This document shows positions 36,901 through 45,114 of a stretch of DNA of 64,000 nt, piece after piece; the stretch's first letter is position 1, and each line of letters starts with the position of its first letter. Below the pieces are notes generated by a model. It worked only from the letters and a program-made list of their open reading frames with translations, searched no databases and was not told the DNA's origin. The DNA is from CAYUPI01 sp964446585. GTDB lineage: Bacteria > Verrucomicrobiota > Verrucomicrobiia > Limisphaerales > UBA8199. Where the stretch lies: assembly GCA_964446585.1 (NCBI GenBank), contig CAYUPI010000002.1:124001-188000 (forward strand), written 5' to 3'. The position numbers and the translations under genes were made by a program.

Positions 36901-39018
36901 GATGCCACCATCCTGCCTGCGGTCGAAGCGCTGATGGCCAGCGACGCCAGTCCCGGGTTACAACACCGGGTGGTTGAAGCGCTCGGGATGACGGGCGACA
37001 CCTCAGCGGGGCAGTCTTTGCTTCGTGTGCTGCCCAGGCTCGCCCCGGAGCTGCGCGAGGCTGCTTTTGGACAGCTACTCAACCGCGCCGAATGGTCGGG
37101 CGCAGTCGTGCAAGCACTCGCCGACCGCAAACTCGATCCGGCCTTGCTGGGCACGGCCAATTTGTTCCGCTTGCGCACACACGGGGACGCGGCGGTGGCC
37201 AAGCGCGCCGCCGCTGTCATCGAAGAGTTGCGCGGTCCTGAGGAGAAAGAAAAGGACGCGCTGGTTGCGAAATTCCGACCCGAAGTCGTCAAGCCTGGCA
37301 ATGCCGTTAACGGCGCGAAACTGTTCACGCAAAACTGCGCGCCGTGTCATAAGTTCAGGAATGAAGGGGCCGATTTTGCGCCGAATCTCAACGGCATGGG
37401 CGCCCACGGCCCGGAGGAGCTGATCGTCCACATCCTCGACCCAAACCGCGTGGTTGAGCCGAATTTCTTCGCAATCAACATCGAGACCAAGGACGACCTC
37501 AGTTACGACGGCATCGTCCTGCGCGAGAACAGCACGTCGGTCGTGCTGCGCAATCAGACGGCCGAAACGGAAATTCGCAGGGACAACATCAAGTCGCGCC
37601 GCAATACCGGGCGCTCGCTTATGCCTGAGGGCTTCGAGCAGTTGGGCGCGGAAGGCTTGCGCGACCTGGTGACTTACCTGTGCGCCGACGAGCAGCGCTT
37701 CCGCATTCTCGATCTGACCACAGCGTTTACTGCGGACACCTCCCGCGGCATTTACCTGACCGCCGAATCGCGAGATGAGTCGCTACGTTTCAAGAAATGG
37801 GGCACTATCAAACATCGCGATGTGCCATTTGCCATCATCAGCCCACAGCGAACGCCCACGGGCAGGAATGTGATAGTATTGCAGGGCGGCGCTGGCATCG
37901 CCAAAAACTACCCGCAGCAGGTGGAGGTAAAAGTCGGATTGCCCGTCACCCGACTGCATTTTCTGAGCGGCGTCGCCGGCTGGGGATTTCCACTCGGCGG
38001 CGAAGGCAAACCCGTCGTGAAGCTGACCGCTCACTTTGCGGACGGCGGCACTGAAGAGCTGGTTTTCAAGAATGGGGTTGAGTTCGCGGACTACATCGCC
38101 CACATCGACGTGCCCGGCTCCGAGGCGCTCGAAAATCTTGATGAGCTGCTGAACAACGGCCGCCAGCTTCGTTACTTTGCGAAAAGCCTCACGAAGCGAG
38201 GCGTTGTCAAAAAGCTGACTCTGGCCAGCTTTAATAACGAAGTGGCCCCGACTTTTGTCGGGATCACAGCGGAAATTGACAACGGCGCTGCGAAAAGCCC
38301 TGAGAGCGCTTTTGTCTCCTTGAGCAATTCGCCGCTGCTCGCTTTCGTTTGGCGCGCTCCGCTTAAGGTGCTGATTATTGGCGGCGGTGCGAGTCATGAC
38401 TATAAACGCTGGTTTCGAGACGCCGATTTGCGAACCCTCAACTCCACGGAGGGCGTCAGTGCAAACTATACTGAAACAACAGCAGGCCTGCCGGGCGTAA
38501 TTGCGGACGTGGATGTACTGATCATCAGCAACAACAAACCATTCACCGACGATGCCACCAAGACTGCGATAACGCGACACCTGCAAAAAGGCAAAGGTCT
38601 GATCGGTCTGCACCCCGGTCTCTGGTATAATTGGGCCGACTGGCCGGAGTATAATCGACAGATCATCGGCGGCGGCGCGCGCGGCCACGACAAGCCCGGC
38701 GAGTTCGAGCTGGTTGTCACTCAGCCGGACCACGCGCTGATGCAGGGTGTGCCGGCGCGGTTCACGCTCCAGGATGAATTATACCATTTCGAACCCGACG
38801 CCCTCGGCGCACCGATCAAGGTGCTCGCTACGGCCCATTCGACGCAGAAGAATAAGGATTACCCGCAGGTATTCATTGTGACACGATCCAAGGGCCGCGT
38901 CGTTGGCATTACGCTCGGCCACGACGGCCAAGCCCATAACAACCCGGCCTACCTCCAGCTCCTTCGCAACGCCGTGCTCTGGGCGGCCGGCCGAGAGCCG
39001 GACCCGGCTAAACAATAA
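33793..39018 (+). CDS. Giant secreted ThuA / membrane-bound dehydrogenase / HEAT / cytochrome c / ThuA protein
   Basis: The product is about 1,741 residues. Order: signal (RISAFLCLVTLLLTTNVFA), ThuA-like domain 1 (about 58-250; LIIYAQDGM, GLVVIHDGVVSG), PVC-type membrane-bound dehydrogenase beta-propeller (about 300-760; LDWDPRGRLWVVETPEYP, DTDGDGKADK, WGPDGWIYGS, SRVGPDGALYLVDFYN), HEAT-like helices (about 770-1170), c-type haem site CAPCH (about 1181) in the planctomycete-type cytochrome domain, a beta-rich segment (about 1330-1500), and ThuA-like domain 2 (about 1523-1735; LIIGGGASHDYKRWF, GLIGLHPGLWYNW, ELYHF). A sugar or alcohol oxidation role linked to haem electron transfer is inferred. 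The ATG at 33793 is chosen; the frame is open upstream through repeats. Confidence 0.85.
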   Translation: MSKPNCRRVGSGSLSKWQTPDRIFRNSGFGILSGFGLRISAFLCLVTLLLTTNVFAAPLRVFIRAGVKTHGPNQHDHPRFLEDWKKLLSERGMMVDGALEFPTAAQLERTDVLIIYAQDGMKVSGEAQASFEKFLRRGGGLVVIHDGVVSGDQNEWCKQIIGGAWRWPSSDLPKEKATKWFEGDVGICWVDTENPIGRGISNFDWKDEIYYDLDLAPDIGVLATSFHNVHIIAPQIWTYEKTLPGGTAPYRALVSLPGHEYTSFNTPHYRAILLRGIAWAGKRADTDEFCKPEELASLRYPSGGPLRARDSMKTFSLHPEFNISLVADENVAEKIMSLDWDPRGRLWVVETPEYPGGRAIHKNDTRVSPWRVREPDKFTIGGQEPRPARDRISMLEDTDGDGVMDKKTVFADGLELPTSLVFYRDGVIVSQAPHTLWIRDTDGDGKADKTEVLFTGWGTSDTHAVTSNLRWGPDGWIYGSVGYSAGDIISGDGTKKFGHISAGLYRFRPDGSALEQVAAGACNTWGCEIAPDGEIFFSTATCGEPILHVVLPEKIIARAGLPGVRAVKPIMEENKVFPARQETRQPYLQIDWVGAWTAAAGSTIYDGGAWPAKWQGPPWSFFLHEPTVWLMHHEFLDPAGVTYQGRREQGREHTHFLTSTDYWFKPIHSRVGPDGALYLVDFYNQIAVHNDTRGPAHGAHNAATRPDRDHHFTRLYRIQHKEAQVLPPFELDAKNPARLVEMLDYPNGWVRTTANRLLSEGAGRSVAAELKAKAAQARTAYGRMQANWVLHNLNLVDEERLLAAVQDPDSVVRKNALHIVADQGGSGSAPPTRLVRALLADDDQRVRLWALVAGTTLAPTRQVADAIVEAWPSFKDPHLEAAALAVTANDPLLFLTAVLELSAAAPSAGLVAQLARQIASQNNAESARALVLALAGAPADAARLKAAALQSLTANLKPTVKPATDPALGEALKQLLASDETAGAVLPLIGRWGFSGQVGDAATTAVTKAEGRLADRVLPDEERAQIAANLLGVRALDATILPAVEALMASDASPGLQHRVVEALGMTGDTSAGQSLLRVLPRLAPELREAAFGQLLNRAEWSGAVVQALADRKLDPALLGTANLFRLRTHGDAAVAKRAAAVIEELRGPEEKEKDALVAKFRPEVVKPGNAVNGAKLFTQNCAPCHKFRNEGADFAPNLNGMGAHGPEELIVHILDPNRVVEPNFFAINIETKDDLSYDGIVLRENSTSVVLRNQTAETEIRRDNIKSRRNTGRSLMPEGFEQLGAEGLRDLVTYLCADEQRFRILDLTTAFTADTSRGIYLTAESRDESLRFKKWGTIKHRDVPFAIISPQRTPTGRNVIVLQGGAGIAKNYPQQVEVKVGLPVTRLHFLSGVAGWGFPLGGEGKPVVKLTAHFADGGTEELVFKNGVEFADYIAHIDVPGSEALENLDELLNNGRQLRYFAKSLTKRGVVKKLTLASFNNEVAPTFVGITAEIDNGAAKSPESAFVSLSNSPLLAFVWRAPLKVLIIGGGASHDYKRWFRDADLRTLNSTEGVSANYTETTAGLPGVIADVDVLIISNNKPFTDDATKTAITRHLQKGKGLIGLHPGLWYNWADWPEYNRQIIGGGARGHDKPGEFELVVTQPDHALMQGVPARFTLQDELYHFEPDALGAPIKVLATAHSTQKNKDYPQVFIVTRSKGRVVGITLGHDGQAHNNPAYLQLLRNAVLWAAGREPDPAKQ

Positions 39019-39079
39019 CGGGATCCATCATCAAAGTGGTATTGCCACATGCGACAATCAGTATTACCTTATCTTCGTT

Positions 39080-39352
39080 ATGGTCACCATCTCGCTCAAA
39101 GTGCCTGATCCACTGCTGCACGACCTGGAGGCGGAGGCGCGCCGGCAAGGCCGATCGAAATCGGCGCTCATTCGCGATTCCTTGCAAGCTTCGCTTCTGC
39201 GAAAACGGACGAAGAAGCCCCTCTCGTGCCTCGATCTTATGGGACCCCTGGTGGGTTCCTTTCACGGTCCTCGTGATCTTTCTACGAACCGCCGTCATCT
39301 GAGAGAAGCCATTGTTGCGCGTGCCGGACGCAACCGTAAAAACGCTCGTTGA
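39080..39352 (+). CDS. vapB: VapB-like ribbon-helix-helix antitoxin
   Basis: This 90-residue protein starts with a ribbon-helix-helix fold (VTISLKVPDPLLHDLEAEAR, then GRSKSALIRDSL), the usual DNA-binding and toxin-neutralising arrangement of CopG/VapB antitoxins. Its 3' end overlaps the PIN-domain toxin gene by 41 nt, consistent with translational coupling and autoregulation of the pair. The ATG at 39080 begins the fold; the frame upstream overlaps the preceding gene and is not used. Confidence 0.82.
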   Translation: MVTISLKVPDPLLHDLEAEARRQGRSKSALIRDSLQASLLRKRTKKPLSCLDLMGPLVGSFHGPRDLSTNRRHLREAIVARAGRNRKNAR

Positions 39353-39752
39353 CACTGGCCCTCTAGTGGCGGTGTTGAACGCTGGCGACGAACACCACGC
39401 CTGGGCGTGTGAAGTATTCGGCCGCCTTCTCCCGCCGGTGTTCACTTGCGAAGCGGTGCTGTCCGAGGCGCAGTTCCTTTTGCAGGATCGAGGGGGAGAC
39501 CCATTGGCCGTGTTGGAATGGGTACACAGGCAGGTTATCAAGCTGGCGTTTCACGCTGAGGATGAAATTCAGCGTTTGCTTCAACTTCAACGCTCGTATC
39601 GCAATCTGTCGATGGATTTCGCCGACGCCTGTTTGGTGCGAATGTCCGAGCTGCACGAGCGTTCGCAGGTTATGACCACCAATTCACATTTCCGAATCTA
39701 TCGGCGGAACCGCCGTAAGATTATCCCCCTGCTGGAACCGCCGCGCACTTGA
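39312..39752 (+). CDS. vapC: VapC-like PIN-domain toxin
   Basis: This 146-residue PIN ribonuclease has conserved acidic residues in LVDTGPLVAVLN (Asp14), TCEAVLSEAQFLLQD and MDFADACLVRMSE, followed by QVMTTNSHFRIYR, the usual end of the fold. It probably cleaves RNA and is held by the VapB protein encoded just before it. The start is TTG at 39312 or GTG at 39321; either overlaps vapB. All catalytic positions appear intact, so it should be active. Confidence 0.85.
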   Translation: MLRVPDATVKTLVDTGPLVAVLNAGDEHHAWACEVFGRLLPPVFTCEAVLSEAQFLLQDRGGDPLAVLEWVHRQVIKLAFHAEDEIQRLLQLQRSYRNLSMDFADACLVRMSELHERSQVMTTNSHFRIYRRNRRKIIPLLEPPRT

Positions 39753-39773
39753 CCGGTCGGACGTATCCTAACC

Positions 39774-41012
39774 ATGCCCACAATCGCGATTTTGGGAACG
39801 ATGGATACCAAAGGCATTGAACACGCCTTTGTGGCCGAGCAAATTCGCACGCGCGGCCATAAAACACTGGTCATCGATGCCGGCACGCTGGGCGAACCCG
39901 GCCTGCAGCCTGACATCCGCCGCATGGAGGTTGCCAAAGCGGCCGGCGTTGACCTTGCCGCCCTTGTTGCAAAACAGGACCGCGGCGAGTCCGTATCAGC
40001 CATGGCGAAAGGTGCTGCCGAGGTGGTGTCTCGGCTGGCCAAGACTGGCCAAATCCAAGGCCTTATCTCGCTTGGGGGCGGTGGTGGGACGGCCATCGGC
40101 ACCGCCGCAATGCGAGCTCTGCCCATTGGCTTTCCAAAGGTGATGGTTTCGACCCTCGCGAGCGGCAACGTCGCGCCTTATGTGGGCGTGAAAGACATTG
40201 TCATGTTTCCCAGCATCGTTGATGTCGCCGGATTGAATCGCATCTCGCGGCCGCTCCTGGCCCGCGCCGCCGGGGCGATTTGCGGCATGGTCGAGACACC
40301 GCAGCCGCCCAGTTCGGACAAACCGATTATCGCCGCTAGCCAGTTCGGCAATACCACGGCTTGCGTCGATCATGCCCGCAAGATTCTCGAAGCCTGTGGC
40401 TTCGAAGTCGTGGTTTTCGCGGCGGTCGGCACTGGCGGCCGCACGATGGAATCATTGATCGAGTCGGGGTTGGTAGCTGGAGTTTTGGACATCACCACCA
40501 CCGAATGGGCGGATGAACTGGTCGGTGGCGTTTTGTCCGCCGGTCCAACTCGCCTGGAGGCCGCGGCGCGAAAAGGCGTTCCGGCTGTCGTTTCGACCGG
40601 CTGCCTGGACATGGTAAACTTCGGTCCGCCTGACACCGTGCCGGATCGCTTCAAGGGCCGGCTGTTCTACCAGCATAATCCGCAAGTAACGCTGATGCGC
40701 ACGACTCCGGAGGAGAATCTGGAGCTCGGCCGCATTCTGGCCGATAAACTCAACCTTTCCATTGGGCCCGTTGTAGTATTACTGCCCTTGCGCGGCGGCA
40801 GCGTGATCGGCGCGCCGGGCGGGCCGTTCTATTCGCCGGAAGCAGACCGTGTCCTCTTTGAATCGTTACGCGCCCACTTGCGGCCTGGCATTCCAATCAT
40901 CGAAATGGATTGCGCAATCAACGAGCCGCCTTTCGCTGAAGCGTGCGCGCGCGAACTGCTCCAGAGATTGCCCGCGCCCTCGAACGCTCGAGTGGCTGTG
41001 GCTCGCCCGTAA
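39774..41012 (+). CDS. Tm-1-like ATP-binding (UPF0261) protein
   Basis: This 412-residue protein is of the UPF0261 family, equivalent to the N-terminal half of plant Tm-1, which binds ATP. Motifs: IAILGTMDTKGIEHAFV, VIDAGTLGEPGLQPDI, GLISLGGGGGTAIGTAAMRA, SGNVAPYVGVKDIVMFPSIV, TTACVDHARKILE, DITTTEWADELVGGV and GPVVVLLPLRGGSVIGAPGG. It starts 22 bp after vapC. Its usual partner domain, the PEP-hydrolase TIM barrel, is encoded 11 kb upstream on the same strand. The two may act together; the reaction is unknown. Confidence 0.9.
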   Translation: MPTIAILGTMDTKGIEHAFVAEQIRTRGHKTLVIDAGTLGEPGLQPDIRRMEVAKAAGVDLAALVAKQDRGESVSAMAKGAAEVVSRLAKTGQIQGLISLGGGGGTAIGTAAMRALPIGFPKVMVSTLASGNVAPYVGVKDIVMFPSIVDVAGLNRISRPLLARAAGAICGMVETPQPPSSDKPIIAASQFGNTTACVDHARKILEACGFEVVVFAAVGTGGRTMESLIESGLVAGVLDITTTEWADELVGGVLSAGPTRLEAAARKGVPAVVSTGCLDMVNFGPPDTVPDRFKGRLFYQHNPQVTLMRTTPEENLELGRILADKLNLSIGPVVVLLPLRGGSVIGAPGGPFYSPEADRVLFESLRAHLRPGIPIIEMDCAINEPPFAEACARELLQRLPAPSNARVAVARP

Positions 41013-41064
41013 CTGCGGGGTGTGGGTCATCCAACCAGGCCAAAGGTTCCTTCGAGGGCCCGTT

Positions 41065-41982
41065 CTACTTTCGCGCTTTGACCAGGAATCGGTCGAACCA
41101 GTCGGCGAAACGGCGAAGATCCCAAAACATACTTAGCCAGCCGTGCTGACCGCCGTGGTGAACGACCAGTTCGACGGGGCGACCCAGCTTGCGCGCCTCC
41201 GCAATGAAACGCTCGGACTGATCCAACGGCACTAGAGTATCGGCGTCTCCATGGTAGATCAGCGTCGGTGGCAAATTTGTTGTGACGTAGTAGATGGGTG
41301 ACATTTCGCGCCCAATGACCTTCCACACTGCCGGATTTGTGGAGTTCGGACCAAAAGCGCGCACGAAACTCTTTGGCGGTCCACCATCACCCAGGTTCTC
41401 GGTGGAATTGCCCAGGTTCAACAGGTCCGTGACCGGATAGAAAATCGCAACCGCCTGCACCGCGCTGCTTTCCGAGTCGATAGGGTCAGGGGCACCCGCG
41501 AGGCCTGCACCTCCGCGAGTGGCCAGCATGAGGCCGAGGTGGCCGCCGGCGCTTCCTCCGGTCACACCCAATTGTTGCGGGTCCACGCCATACTTGCGCG
41601 CATTACGTCGGACATAACGCACTGAGCGATTCACATCCTCTGTGATCTCCATTACGGTCGCCCGTGGTTGCGAAACGTGATAAACGGCAAAGATCGTGTA
41701 GCCCCGCCGCAAAAGCGGCGCGGCCATCCATGGCCGAAACGAACCCGGACCAGACATCCAGCCGCCGCTCACCATCAACAGGACGCCGATTCCCTTAGGC
41801 TTAACTGGACTCACCACGTCCAGAGTCAGCTCCCGGCCATGTCTATAGCCATACACCAGTCCTTTGGTCTGCTCAATGCGCGGGTGAAAGTAGATCCAGA
41901 CTGAACCGACACACAAGAAGCCAAGGAGCGCTACTACGGCAGTGACCGTAAGCGCAATCCGAAGCAATCGAGGCACTCTCAT
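41065..41982 (-). CDS. Membrane-anchored alpha/beta hydrolase (esterase-like)
   Basis: The product has 305 residues. An N-terminal hydrophobic anchor (LTVTAVVALLGFLCVGSVWI) is followed by an alpha/beta hydrolase fold of the acetylesterase / carboxylesterase type: VSGGWMSGPGSF (oxyanion region), the nucleophile Ser in GVTGGSAGGHLGL, acid in YHGDADTLVPLDQS, and His in VVHHGGQHGWLS. It follows the RND pump gene by only 3 nt, so it is the last gene of the efflux operon. It probably faces the periplasm and may act on an exported or inhibitory ester; this is inferred. Confidence 0.85.
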   Translation of the reverse strand: MRVPRLLRIALTVTAVVALLGFLCVGSVWIYFHPRIEQTKGLVYGYRHGRELTLDVVSPVKPKGIGVLLMVSGGWMSGPGSFRPWMAAPLLRRGYTIFAVYHVSQPRATVMEITEDVNRSVRYVRRNARKYGVDPQQLGVTGGSAGGHLGLMLATRGGAGLAGAPDPIDSESSAVQAVAIFYPVTDLLNLGNSTENLGDGGPPKSFVRAFGPNSTNPAVWKVIGREMSPIYYVTTNLPPTLIYHGDADTLVPLDQSERFIAEARKLGRPVELVVHHGGQHGWLSMFWDLRRFADWFDRFLVKARK

Positions 41983-41985
41983 AGG

Positions 41986-44900
41986 TCACCCAGGGGCGCT
42001 TTGCGGTTGGCGGCCAAAGGCGCGAAGGAGGCGACGCATCCGCGGCAAGCGCTGCTGTAGCGCGTCCATGTAAAGGTAGAAGACAGGAGTCAGGTAGAGG
42101 GTGATGAGTTGCGAAGTAAGCAGACCGCCGAGAATGGTCAGTCCGAGGGGCCGGCGAGCAGCGCCACTTAGCCCTGTGGCAATCGGCAGTGCCGCCACCA
42201 ATGCAGCCATCGTGGTCATCATGATCGGTCGAAACCGGACGAGACAACCCTCGGTGATGGCATCCACGGGCGCTTTGCCTTCGGTCCGCTGGGCCTCCAG
42301 CGCGAAATCGATCTGCATGATCGCGTTCTTTTTCACGATGCCAATGAGGAGGATTAAGCCGATAAACGAGTAGAGGCTCAGCTCAACCCGGAAAAGCAGC
42401 ATGGTCAGCAAAGCGCCCAGACCCGCGGAAGGAAGGCCCGAAAGAATCGTGAGTGGGTGAACAAAGCTTTCATAGAGAACCCCGAGCACGATGTAAATGA
42501 ACACGATGGCGATGAGCAACATCCACCCCATGCCCTGGGCGGAGGCCTGGAAGGCCTGGGCTGTGCCTTGAAAGCTTGTCGTAATGGAGGCCGGTAAAGT
42601 CTCATGCGATATGGACGCGACGCGGTCCAGGGCATCACTCAGCGCCACACCCGGACGCACATTGAAGGAGAGCGTCACCGCCGGCAACTGGCCCAGGTGA
42701 CTGACGCTTTGCGGTCCGACGTCCGGACTTAGCCTGGCTACAGTATCGAGGCGCACGAGCTGATTGGTCGAGGACCTGACATAGAGCTTGGAGATGCGCT
42801 CGGGGTCCTGCTGATATTTTGGGTCCAACTCAATCAGGACTTTGTATTGATCATTGGGTGCGTAGATGGTCGAAATCCAGCGCGGGCCGTAGCCATCGGC
42901 CAGGGCATTTTCGATTTGGTCAGCGCTCAGGCCGAGCGTCGAAGCCTTGTCGCGATCGATGAGGACGTTGACCTCAGGATTGCGGATTTGGAGATCGCTG
43001 GTCACATCCTGCAGCTCTGGCAAGAGACGCAGTTTGGATTCCAGAGTCGGCACAACACGATAGAGTTCCTCCAGGTCGGGACTTTGCAATGCGAGCTGGT
43101 AGAGGCTCTTGCTCAGCATTCCGCCCATCCGGACCATCGGCGGGTTCTGGAAGAACAGCGAAATGCCCGGCACGTCCGCTGTCTTGCGCCGCAATTCCTG
43201 GATCACGGCATTGACATCAAGCTTGCGATGCTGGCGAGGCACAAGATGAAAGAACATCCGCCCGAAATTCTGACCGCCGAGGTTGGCAGAATTGGCGCCA
43301 CCGATGCCCGAAAAGAACGCATGGACGTTCGGATCCTGGCGGACGATCTCGATGACGTGCGTTTGACGTTCGACGAGCGCGGGAAAGGCTGTGCCCTGAG
43401 CGGTCTCCGAAACACAAAAGATCTGATTGTTGTCCTCGTCGGGAATAAACCCTTTGGGAATGACCGCCAGAAGCCACAGTGTAGCCACCAGAATGAGGCC
43501 ATTGATTGCCAGCGTTGCCAGGCGATGCCTCAGGACCCAATGCAGGCTGGACCGGTAATGATTGAACAGCCATTCAAAGCCCCGCTCGGAGAGCCGATAC
43601 AGGCGTCCATGCCGCCGAGGGTCAACTTCGCGGAGAAAGCGGCTGCATAACATGGGCGTCAGGGTCAGCGAGACCATTCCGGACAGCAAAATGGCCGACA
43701 TAATTGTGACAGAAAATTCGCGGAACAGCCGACCCATGATTCCGCCCATGAAAAGAATTGGGATGAACACCGCGGCCAGTGAGAGAGTCATGGACAAGAT
43801 CGTAAAACCGATTTGAGCGGAGCCCAAGAGAGCGGCTTCCAGCGGCTTCTTTCCCAGCTCCATGTGGCGCACGATGTTCTCGAGCATGACGATGGCGTCA
43901 TCGACGACGAAGCCAATCGAAAGAGTCAGTGCCATTAAGGAAAGATTATCGACGGAATATCCCACGAGAAACATGACTGCAAACGTGCTAATGATGCTCA
44001 ACGGCAGTGCCAGGCTGGGGATTACCGTGGCCGACAGGTTTCGCAGGAAGATGAATATCACCATCACCACCAGCGCCAGGCTCAGCAGCAACGTAAAGCG
44101 AACGTCACGCACCGAGGCACGGATCGTTACGGACCGATCGTACACAATGCGCAATTGCACTGAGGGTGGCAGGTAGGAGTTCAGTTGTGGCAAAATCCTC
44201 TTTATCGAGTCGGAGACCGCGACAGTATTGGCTCCAGGCTGGCGCAGAACCGCCAGCACCAGCGAGCGTTCGAAGTGATTGTGGTCCACATACCAGGCCG
44301 CGGTCTTGTCATCCTCGACGCTGTCGATCGCCTGGCCAACGTCGCGCAAGCGCACGGGCGCGCCATTGCGGTAGGCGACAATGATGTTTCCATAGGCATC
44401 AGCGTTAAGAAGCTGTCCGTTGGCTTGAATTGTGTAGGAGCGTTTCGTGCCGTAGGCGGTGCCGACCGGCAAGTTGACGTTGGCGCGCTTAATCGCGTTC
44501 TCGACTTCGTCGATGCCAATGCTGCGAGCAGCGAGGGCGTCGGGATTGATTTGGGCATGAACGGCGTATTTCTGGCTGCCAAAGACACTCACCTGGGCCA
44601 CGCCGTTGATCATGGAAATCCTTTGGGCCATCAGGGTCTCGCCGTACTCGTTCAGTTTCCAAAGCGGCAAATTGGTTGAACTTAGAGCGAGATAAAGGAT
44701 CGGCTGATCGGCCGGGTTGACTTTGCGGTATGTCGGCGGCTGCGGCATGCCGGGAGGCAAGAGCGGCGCGGCTTGCGCGATGGCCGCGTCAATATCCGGC
44801 GGCACGTCCGTGATTTTGCGCCGCAGGCTGAATTGGAGAGTGATTTGGCTGAATCCCAGCGTATTGATGGAACTCATCGAGTCCAGGCCATCAATCGTGG

Positions 44901-45114
44901 AAAACTGGCGTTCGAGCGGAGTCGCCACGGCCGAAGCCATGGTCTCAGGACTGGACCCTGGCAGGTTTGCGGTGACCAATACGGTGGGAAAATCGACATT
45001 CGGCAAATCGCTGACCGGCAACGAGCGGTATGCGACGATGCCAAATAGCAGCGCACCGACCATAATCAAAGTCGTGGCGACGGGCCGTCGGATGAATAGC
45101 TCCGAAATGTTCAC
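41986..45114 (-). CDS. RND-family efflux pump (MdtB/C-AcrB type)
   Basis: This 1,042-residue inner-membrane transporter has twelve membrane segments and two large periplasmic loops. The N-terminus is ISELFIRRPVATTLIMVGAL. The proton-relay region in helix 4 has GFVVDDAIVMLENIVRHMELG, and the FIPILFMGGIMGRLFREF and IVKKNAIMQIDFALE motifs are typical. It exports drugs or other toxic compounds with the adaptor encoded just upstream; no outer-membrane channel gene is adjacent. The start is GTG at 45114, overlapping the adaptor stop in GTGA. The sequence pattern is nearer MdtB/MdtC than AcrB. Confidence 0.94.
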   Translation of the reverse strand: MNISELFIRRPVATTLIMVGALLFGIVAYRSLPVSDLPNVDFPTVLVTANLPGSSPETMASAVATPLERQFSTIDGLDSMSSINTLGFSQITLQFSLRRKITDVPPDIDAAIAQAAPLLPPGMPQPPTYRKVNPADQPILYLALSSTNLPLWKLNEYGETLMAQRISMINGVAQVSVFGSQKYAVHAQINPDALAARSIGIDEVENAIKRANVNLPVGTAYGTKRSYTIQANGQLLNADAYGNIIVAYRNGAPVRLRDVGQAIDSVEDDKTAAWYVDHNHFERSLVLAVLRQPGANTVAVSDSIKRILPQLNSYLPPSVQLRIVYDRSVTIRASVRDVRFTLLLSLALVVMVIFIFLRNLSATVIPSLALPLSIISTFAVMFLVGYSVDNLSLMALTLSIGFVVDDAIVMLENIVRHMELGKKPLEAALLGSAQIGFTILSMTLSLAAVFIPILFMGGIMGRLFREFSVTIMSAILLSGMVSLTLTPMLCSRFLREVDPRRHGRLYRLSERGFEWLFNHYRSSLHWVLRHRLATLAINGLILVATLWLLAVIPKGFIPDEDNNQIFCVSETAQGTAFPALVERQTHVIEIVRQDPNVHAFFSGIGGANSANLGGQNFGRMFFHLVPRQHRKLDVNAVIQELRRKTADVPGISLFFQNPPMVRMGGMLSKSLYQLALQSPDLEELYRVVPTLESKLRLLPELQDVTSDLQIRNPEVNVLIDRDKASTLGLSADQIENALADGYGPRWISTIYAPNDQYKVLIELDPKYQQDPERISKLYVRSSTNQLVRLDTVARLSPDVGPQSVSHLGQLPAVTLSFNVRPGVALSDALDRVASISHETLPASITTSFQGTAQAFQASAQGMGWMLLIAIVFIYIVLGVLYESFVHPLTILSGLPSAGLGALLTMLLFRVELSLYSFIGLILLIGIVKKNAIMQIDFALEAQRTEGKAPVDAITEGCLVRFRPIMMTTMAALVAALPIATGLSGAARRPLGLTILGGLLTSQLITLYLTPVFYLYMDALQQRLPRMRRLLRAFGRQPQSAPG

